NCBI RefSeq assembly: GCF_001515525.1
Contig: NZ_BCNQ01000025.1
Location: 1-32,961 of the forward strand
Source: Piscicoccus intestinalis NBRC 104926
GTDB taxonomy: Bacteria > Actinomycetota > Actinomycetes > Actinomycetales > Dermatophilaceae
Length of the DNA: 32,961 bases
Direction: 5' to 3'
Both the position numbers and the translations under genes were made by a program. The notes below the pieces were generated by a model. That model saw only the letters and a program-made list of their open reading frames with translations. It was not told where the DNA came from and did no database searches. This document shows, piece by piece, positions 27,866 to 32,961 of the stretch; the first letter of the stretch is position 1; each line of letters opens with the position of its first letter.

Positions 27866-28570
27866 ATGACGATCGTTCTCAACCAACTGCCGTCCACGAT
27901 CCAGGACTCCGTCGCTCGCACTCGTCAGCGCGTCAGCGATCTGCACGCTGAGCTTCCCCGCAACGAGCTTGTCGTGTGGACCGCCGGCAACGTCTCCGAG
28001 CGAGTCCCGGGCACCGATCTGTTCGTCATCAAGCCATCGGGCGTCTCCTACGACGAGCTGGCGCCGGAGTTCATGGTGGTCTGCACGCTCGACGGCACCA
28101 AGATCGACGACGGCACGCCCGACCGGCTCCAGCCCTCCTCTGACACCGCCGCGCACGCCTACGTCTACCGCCACATGGAGGAGATCGGTGGAGTCGTGCA
28201 CACCCACTCCACCTACGCCACGGCGTGGGCGGCGCGCGGCGAGGAGATCCCGTGCGTCCTGACCATGATGGGCGACGAGTTCGGCGGCGCGATCCCAATT
28301 GGCCCATTCGCGATCATCGGCGACGACTCCATCGGCCGCGGCATCGTCGAGACCCTGAAGACGTCGCGGTCGCGGGCCGTGCTCATGCAGAACCATGGCC
28401 CATTCACGATCGGCACCGACGCCCGCGACGCGGTGAAAGCCGCGGTCATGTGCGAAGAGGTCGCCCGCACCGTGCACATCGCCCGGCAGCTCGGGGCGAC
28501 CATCCCGATCCCACCGGAGACGATCGACCGCCTCTTCGACCGATACCAAAACGTCTACGGACAGCACTGA
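27866..28570 (+). CDS. araD: L-ribulose-5-phosphate 4-epimerase
   Basis: 234 residues (E. coli AraD 231) from ATG 27866, one base after the porter stop, with GAGGGGAG at 27850-27857. Class II aldolase/AraD fold; converts L-ribulose-5-P to D-xylulose-5-P by retro-aldol chemistry. TAGNVSER (39-46) and [10 protein letters not shown] (56-65) bind phosphate. Zinc ligands by alignment from memory with E. coli (D76, H95, H97, H171) correspond to Asp93 in SSDTAAH, His112 and His114 in VHTHSTYA and His177 in QNHGPFTIG, all present. [22 protein letters not shown] is well conserved. The downstream gap to araA is 52 bases. Confidence 0.93.
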   Translation: MTIVLNQLPSTIQDSVARTRQRVSDLHAELPRNELVVWTAGNVSERVPGTDLFVIKPSGVSYDELAPEFMVVCTLDGTKIDDGTPDRLQPSSDTAAHAYVYRHMEEIGGVVHTHSTYATAWAARGEEIPCVLTMMGDEFGGAIPIGPFAIIGDDSIGRGIVETLKTSRSRAVLMQNHGPFTIGTDARDAVKAAVMCEEVARTVHIARQLGATIPIPPETIDRLFDRYQNVYGQH

Positions 28571-28622
28571 GCCCAGCCATCACTACGCCCGCTACAACGA
28601 TGCCAACGGAGGCATGAACACG

Positions 28623-30130
28623 ATGAACAACCCGTTCGACAACCGCGAGATCTGGTTCCTCACCGGAAGTCAGGGGCTCTACGGACCCGAGACGCTGGAG
28701 CAGGTGGCACAGCAGTCGACCCAGGTCGTTGATCTTCTCAACGAGGCCGACGACATTCCGCTGACCGTCGTGTGGAAGCCAGTTCTCACCGACCGCGACG
28801 CGATTCGCCGGGTCGCGCTTGAGGCCAACTCGGACGATTCCTGTGTCGGGGTCATCGTCTGGATGCACACGTTCTCCCCCGCCAAGATGTGGATTCTCGG
28901 CCTCGACGCGCTGCGCGTGCCGCTGCTGCACCTGCACACGCAGGTCAACGTCGAGTTGCCATGGAGCACCATCGACATGGACTTCATGAACCTCAACCAA
29001 GCTGCCCACGGCGACCGCGAATTCGGCTACATCGCCACCCGGCTGGGCGTCTCGCGCACCACGGTGGTCGGCCACGCTTCAGACGCCCAAGTGCGGGCCC
29101 GCATCGGTAACTGGACTCGCGCGGCGGTCGGGTGGGCCGAGCTGCACAGCCTCAAGTTGGCCCGGTTCGGCGACAACATGCGCAACGTCGCGGTCACCGA
29201 GGGCGACAAGACCGAGGCCGAGCTTCGCCTCGGTGTGTCGGTGAACACCTGGGGGGTGAACGACCTTGTGGGGGTGGTCGACGCCGTGACCGGCGCGGAG
29301 GTCGATGCTCTCGTCGCCGAGTACGAGGAGGCCTACGACGTCGCACCCGAGTTGCGCGTCGGCGGGCCGCGGCACGACTCGCTCCGGTACGGCGCACGTC
29401 AGGAAATCGGTCTCCGGCGCTTCCTGGAAGACGGCGGATTCGGCGCCTTCACGACGAACTTCGAGGATCTCGGCGGCCTGCGGCAGCTGCCCGGCCTGGC
29501 GGTGCAGCGCCTTATGGCAGACGGCCATGGGTTCGGCGCAGAGGGCGATTGGAAGACAGCAATTCTTGTCCGTCTCGCCAAAGTCATGGGATACGGGTTA
29601 GCCGGCGGCGCCTCGCTGATGGAGGACTACACCTACGAGCTGACCCCGGCCACGAAAAGATCCTCGGGGCGCACATGCTCGAGGTGTGCCCGTCGCTGAC
29701 GAGCGCGACGCCCACCCTGGAGATCCACGCGCTGGGCATCGGCGACCGCGAGGACCCCGTGCGGCTGCGTTTCACGGCCGACCCGGGCCCCGGCATCGTC
29801 GTCGCCATGTCGGACATGCGCGAGCGCTTCCGTCTCATCGCCAACGTCGTCGACATCGTCGAACCGGACGAACAGCTGCCGGCCCTTCCGGTGGCGTGTG
29901 CGGTGTGGGAACCCCGGCCCGACTTCCAGACCTCGGCGGCCTGCTGGCTGACCGCCGGCGCGGCGCACCACACGGTCATGACGCAGGCCGTGCCGTTGGA
30001 GGTGTTCCGCGACTTCGCCGATATCGCCGGCATCGAGCTGGCCGAGATCGATGCGCAGACCACGGTGCGCGAGTTCGGCAAAGAGCTTCGGCTCGGGCAG
30101 GTGTACTACCGCATGGCGCAGGGCCTGTGA
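28623..30130 (+). pseudogene. araA: L-arabinose isomerase, interrupted by a -1 frameshift
   Basis: Isomerises L-arabinose to L-ribulose, with Mn2+ as usual cofactor. GGAGG (28608-28612) fits ATG 28623 ([21 protein letters not shown]) better than ATG 28614. The frame reads normally through GAEGDWKT (Glu307) and MEDYTYEL (Glu334) and then, at about 29649, turns into TKRSSGRTC... and stops at 29699. The correct continuation [17 protein letters not shown]...GAAHHTV...VYYRMAQGL runs in the -1 frame to 30130. Inserting one G at 29648-29650 restores 502 residues, the normal length. The truncated product keeps the two Glu metal ligands but loses both His ligands (E. coli His350 and His450 equivalents), so it should be inactive. 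A rare TTA codon lies at 29598. The cause may be mutation or sequencing error. Confidence 0.9.
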
Positions 30131-31755
30131 TGAACACCGAATCCGGAATGCACGACGTTCATCTCTCCGGCGTGGAGGCGATCGAGACGGGTCGCTCGTT
30201 TCTGGGGATCGAGTTCGGCTCGACCCGCATCAAGGCGGCCCTGATCGACCCTGCCGGGGAGGTGCTGGCCATCGGCGCGCACGCGTGGGAGAACCAGTAC
30301 ATCGACGACAACTGGACGTACTCGACCGAGGCGGTGTGGAGTGGCCTACAGGCGTGTTACGCCGGTCTGGCCGCCGACGTCGAGCGTCGGTGGGGCTGCC
30401 GCTTGACCCAGGTCGGCGGGTTGGGCGTGTCCGCAATGATGCACGGCTACCTCGCGTTTGATGCGTCGGGGGAACTACTCACGCCGTTCCGCACGTGGCG
30501 TAACACTTACACGACCGAGGCAGCGGGGATTCTCACTGAGTCGTTCCACCAAAACGTGCCGCTGCGCTGGAGCGTGTCGCACCTCCTGCACGCGGTGACG
30601 AGGAATGAGGAGCATGTGACGCGGATCGACTACCTCACCACGCTGGCCGGTTACGTGCACTGGCGCCTCAGCGGACGCCGGGTACTGGGCATCGGAGATG
30701 CCAGCGGCATGTTCCCCATCGACGCGAGAACCAAAGACTACGACGCCTGCATGGCTGCGGCCTTCAACGACCTTCACGCCGTTCGCAACCTGCCGTGGCG
30801 CGTCGAGGCCATCCTCCCTGAGGTGCTGCTGGCCGGGCAGCCGGCCGGAGCCCTCACCGAGGGGGGCGCCGCCCTACTCGACCCGAGCGGGGAACTGCGA
30901 AGCGGTGCCGTCATGGCACCTCCCGAGGGCGACGCCGGAACCGGCATGGTTGCGACCAACAGCGTGCGACCCCGCACCGGCAATGTCAGCGCGGGTACGA
31001 GTGCCTTCGCAATGGTGGTTCTCGAGACACAACTGCCGGGGTGCAGGCCGGAAATCGATCTCGTGTCTACTCCCGCCGGCGATCCAGCCGCGATGATCCA
31101 TACGAACAACTGCACCGGTGATCTCGATGCGTGGCTGCGAATCCTCGCACGTTTCGCCGAATTGGTGGGCGCTGACCTAGACACCACCGACCTGTACCGC
31201 CTCCTTTACGAGGAGGCAGTACACGGAGCCGACGACGCCGGAGGCCTACTTGCGTATAACTACCTGTCGGGCGAACACCAGACCGGCGTGTCGTCTGGTC
31301 GTCCGCTCTTCCTCCGGGCCACGCAGTCGGAGTTCACGCTGGCGAACTTCATGCGCGCCCAGCTGTACTCCGCGTTCGGGGCATTGGCTCTCGGCATGAA
31401 TGTGCTGTTGGGCGAGGAGAAGGTCGAGCTCGAGTCGCTGTTCGCCCACGGGGGCATCTTCCGCACTGCCGGTGTGGCCCAGCAGATCCTCGCGGACGCC
31501 GTGGGCGCGCCGGTCTCGGTCGGTGATGTCGCCAGTGAGGGCGGCGCCTGGGGCATGGCGGTGCTCGCAGCGTTCGTCGCCGCGGGCTCGGGCTGTGGGA
31601 GCCTGACGGACTATCTGGCGACACGGATGTTCGCGGGCGCCCACCTCATGCGCGTCGAGCCGGACTCATCCGGTGCACTGGGATACGCCCAGTGGCTGAG
31701 TACGTACGAGCGGGGCCTTGAGCTGGAGCGGCGCGCCCAGAACGTCATCGCTTGA
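30130..31755 (+). CDS. araB: FGGY-family carbohydrate kinase, probable L-ribulokinase
   Basis: 541 residues from ATG 30130, which shares its A with the araA stop (TGATG). Phosphorylates L-ribulose by context. FLGIEFGSTRIKAALID (about 22-38) is the N-terminal ATPase phosphate motif. YSTEAVWSGLQ, VSAMMHGYLAFD, FRTWRNTYTTEAAG and TTLAGYVHWRLSG follow. The C-terminal FGGY half has PPEGDAGTGMVATNSVRPRTGNVSAGTSAFAM, IHTNNCTGDLDAW and FAHGGIFRTAGVAQQILADAVG with EGGAWGMA. It belongs to the FGGY branch often labelled only 'ATPase' or xylulokinase-like that replaces E. coli-type AraB (566 residues) in many Gram-positive clusters. A later start (30148) is possible. Translation may depend on ribosomes finishing araA, so the frameshift could lower its expression. 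A terminator follows. Confidence 0.82.
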   Translation: MNTESGMHDVHLSGVEAIETGRSFLGIEFGSTRIKAALIDPAGEVLAIGAHAWENQYIDDNWTYSTEAVWSGLQACYAGLAADVERRWGCRLTQVGGLGVSAMMHGYLAFDASGELLTPFRTWRNTYTTEAAGILTESFHQNVPLRWSVSHLLHAVTRNEEHVTRIDYLTTLAGYVHWRLSGRRVLGIGDASGMFPIDARTKDYDACMAAAFNDLHAVRNLPWRVEAILPEVLLAGQPAGALTEGGAALLDPSGELRSGAVMAPPEGDAGTGMVATNSVRPRTGNVSAGTSAFAMVVLETQLPGCRPEIDLVSTPAGDPAAMIHTNNCTGDLDAWLRILARFAELVGADLDTTDLYRLLYEEAVHGADDAGGLLAYNYLSGEHQTGVSSGRPLFLRATQSEFTLANFMRAQLYSAFGALALGMNVLLGEEKVELESLFAHGGIFRTAGVAQQILADAVGAPVSVGDVASEGGAWGMAVLAAFVAAGSGCGSLTDYLATRMFAGAHLMRVEPDSSGALGYAQWLSTYERGLELERRAQNVIA

Positions 31756-31774
31756 CAGTTGGCAAAGCGCCGAT

Positions 31775-31809
31775 TCTGCGGGCGGGCTACGGTGTCGCCC
31801 GCCCGCAGA
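31775..31809. terminator. Terminator after araB
   Basis: A perfect 13-bp stem: 31775-31787 pairs with 31797-31809, loop TACGGTGTC, 20 bases after the araB stop and 22 bases from the stop of the convergent hydrolase gene. It can serve both genes. Confidence 0.8.
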
Positions 31810-31822
31810 CCCTCGTGCACGG

Positions 31823-31870
31823 GTCGCGGCTCACCACAATTCGCGGTACACCGCCGCAGCCGCCGGGTTC
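31823..31870. repeat. Right copy of the 48-bp imperfect direct repeat flanking the arabinose cluster
   Basis: 43 of 48 bases are identical to 25158-25205 in the same orientation; sequence diverges at once on both sides. This copy is the in-frame 3' end of the glycoside hydrolase gene. Confidence 0.85.
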
Positions 31871-32961
31871 TGGCCGCCCCACAGATCGGAGCGGATGGTC
31901 CTGCCGCGATCGTTGAAGTAGTTCTCCAGTACAAGCACATCGGCGTTGGCGCGCATCCAGGCCCGCATCTGCCGCACCCAGAACGGGTTGTCGCCGGTGC
32001 CGCCGCGGTTCGTGCCCGCCACGCCCCACTCCGGGATCGACATCCCCTTGCCGCGGGCCCGCGCGAACGCGGCGACGTCGGCGATGCCCGGGGAGTACCA
32101 GGGGCGCACCGCCATCCGCCACTGCGACGCGGTGCGCGCCTGCGTCCAGTGCTCGTCGTACATGTCGCAGCCGACGAGGTCGACGACGTCGTCGCCGGGA
32201 TAGAGCTTCGTCAGGCTGTCGAGCCGGTCCCGCGAGCCTGGCATCGCGAAGCCGCACGTGATGTCGAAGTTGCGCACGAGCTTCGGCGCGGCGCGGCGCA
32301 ACACGGTGGCGACGCGGCGGTAGGCGGCGCGCCAGGTCGCGGCGTTGTCGGCGGTGCCGCCGTAACGGGTCCAGACCCCGTTGCCCTCGAAGCCGATCCG
32401 CACGATCGCGTCGCCGCGGCCGGTCCGGCGCAGATCGCGGGCGATGGCGCGGAACACGTGGTCGTAGCGGCCGGCCGCGACGTCGGCCAGGCTGCCGGGC
32501 CCCTGTTTGGGCAGCAGCGGCAGGCCGTAGACGAGCCGGCCCGGAAAGTCCTGGTACGTCGTGATGTGCCAGCGCGAATCGGCCAGCGAGTCCCACGTCG
32601 ACAGGTCGGGGTAGGTCGTCACCGCGTCCAGGGGCGTGCCCCGCCAGCGCCCGAACGCCTCCGCGCGCTCCCCCGACATGTGCCCGCCCGTCCACGCCCC
32701 CGAGAACCAGGGCGTCGCGCTGCGGTTGCGGCCCAGGAGCCGGTTCGCCGCGCTGTCGGCCGGTGACTCTTCCGTCGACGCCGTCGCGGCCTGGACGCCG
32801 TAGCGCGGCGAACGCCACAGACCCGCCGGGGCGTTCGTCGGCACCCCGTAGCGCGGCGAACGCCACAACCCCGCCGGCATGCCCGCCTCCACGCCGTACC
32901 GCGGCGAGCGCCACAGACCGGCACCGACGCCGGTGGGCGCCGCGGCTTGGGCCGGGCGCGC
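31831..32961 (-). CDS. GH26-like glycoside hydrolase, 5'-truncated by window edge
   Basis: The minus-strand frame is open from the window end to the stop at 31831, so the start and any signal peptide lie outside; 376 codons are visible before the stop. The N-terminal visible part has three 16-residue repeats. The catalytic region contains RNRSATPWFSGAWTGG, DLSTWDSLADSRWHITTYQ, AIVRIGFEGNGVWTRYG (Glu as probable acid/base, as in the R-x-x-x-E-x-N-G of GH26 and relatives), FDITCGFAMPGS, VDLVGCDMYDEHW and KGMSIPEWGVAG (Glu as probable nucleophile), ending VLVLENYFNDRG and NPAAAAVYRELW. Such proteins are usually secreted endoglycanases. Its place beside the exopolysaccharide operon, before the arabinose cluster intervened, suggests it trims or processes that polymer. 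Confidence 0.78.
   Translation of the reverse strand, partial: ARPAQAAAPTGVGAGLWRSPRYGVEAGMPAGLWRSPRYGVPTNAPAGLWRSPRYGVQAATASTEESPADSAANRLLGRNRSATPWFSGAWTGGHMSGERAEAFGRWRGTPLDAVTTYPDLSTWDSLADSRWHITTYQDFPGRLVYGLPLLPKQGPGSLADVAAGRYDHVFRAIARDLRRTGRGDAIVRIGFEGNGVWTRYGGTADNAATWRAAYRRVATVLRRAAPKLVRNFDITCGFAMPGSRDRLDSLTKLYPGDDVVDLVGCDMYDEHWTQARTASQWRMAVRPWYSPGIADVAAFARARGKGMSIPEWGVAGTNRGGTGDNPFWVRQMRAWMRANADVLVLENYFNDRGRTIRSDLWGGQNPAAAAVYRELW
32779..32922 (-). repeat. Three tandem 48-bp repeats encoding AGLWRSPRYGV units
   Basis: Inside the hydrolase gene, period exactly 16 codons: copies at 32922-32875, 32874-32827 and 32826-32779 (minus strand). The 11-residue core AGLWRSPRYGV is invariant, while the last five residues vary (EAGMP, PTNAP, QAATA). 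Synonymous differences between copies (for example GGGTTG against GGTCTG) show selection on the peptide. More copies may lie beyond the window edge. Confidence 0.85.

Noticed and set aside
29643-29665. Programmed -1 ribosomal frameshift in araA
   Set aside because: No X-XXY-YYZ slippery heptamer in the right frame, and araA is not known to use recoding. A lost G explains the sequence more simply.
25158-31870. Insertion sequence or transposon carrying the ara genes
   Set aside because: No transposase, integrase or terminal inverted repeats are visible; the borders are direct repeats of a gene end, so only a site- or homology-driven insertion is proposed.

Overview
The window is high-GC DNA with GTG as well as ATG starts and strong C/G third-position bias. 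It encodes a fused actinobacterial 2-oxoglutarate dehydrogenase (Kgd type), a DUF6104 protein, a DUF4097/PadR pair and tandem CNNM/CorC proteins. This combination points to an actinobacterium, most likely Micrococcales. I cannot name the genus from sequence alone. I see no tRNA, rRNA, CRISPR array, transposase or integrase.

Layout. 1-828: 3'-truncated Na+-dependent transporter (NSS family), minus strand. 1136-1710: DUF3800-like gene split by an apparent frameshift. 1956-2315: cutA. 2627-6408: divergent membrane pyrophosphatase (hppA) whose stop overlaps the start of a GT-B glycosyltransferase. 6465-9016: two overlapping minus-strand CNNM/CBS membrane proteins, converging on the glycosyltransferase across a 16-bp-stem terminator. 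9158-13186: kgd, followed by a nested inverted repeat, a DUF6104 gene and a SGNH/GDSL hydrolase. A 32-bp perfect inverted repeat separates the hydrolase from a convergent 2TM protein. 14782-17190: DUF4097 protein and PadR regulator in one operon behind twin GCGATATATCG sites. 17288-18256: zinc-type quinone oxidoreductase. 18382-19536: UDP-GlcNAc 2-epimerase. 19602-20840: malic enzyme. 20841-21442: a 600-bp noncoding stretch ending in a promoter. 21443-25150: three-gene exopolysaccharide operon (Wzz-like, Wzy-like, GT2).

25204-31755 is an L-arabinose catabolic cluster: LacI-type repressor facing a sugar porter, araD, araA and a FGGY ribulokinase. Two near-identical 16-bp operators, 30 bp apart, overlap the operon promoter. 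The cluster converts imported L-arabinose to L-ribulose (AraA), L-ribulose-5-P (AraB) and D-xylulose-5-P (AraD). In this sequence araA carries a -1 frameshift that removes both metal-binding histidines, so the pathway as read is broken unless this is a sequencing error.

The most notable structure is that the arabinose cluster looks like an insertion. The last ~13 codons plus stop of the downstream GH26-like glycoside hydrolase gene (31831 to the window end, minus strand) occur a second time, diverged, directly after the GT2 gene at 25158-25205. The cluster therefore lies between two imperfect 48-bp direct repeats, as expected if it entered at the 3' end of a hydrolase gene that once converged directly on the exopolysaccharide operon. 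The hydrolase also carries a 16-residue tandem repeat (AGLWRSPRYGV core) near its visible N-terminal end.
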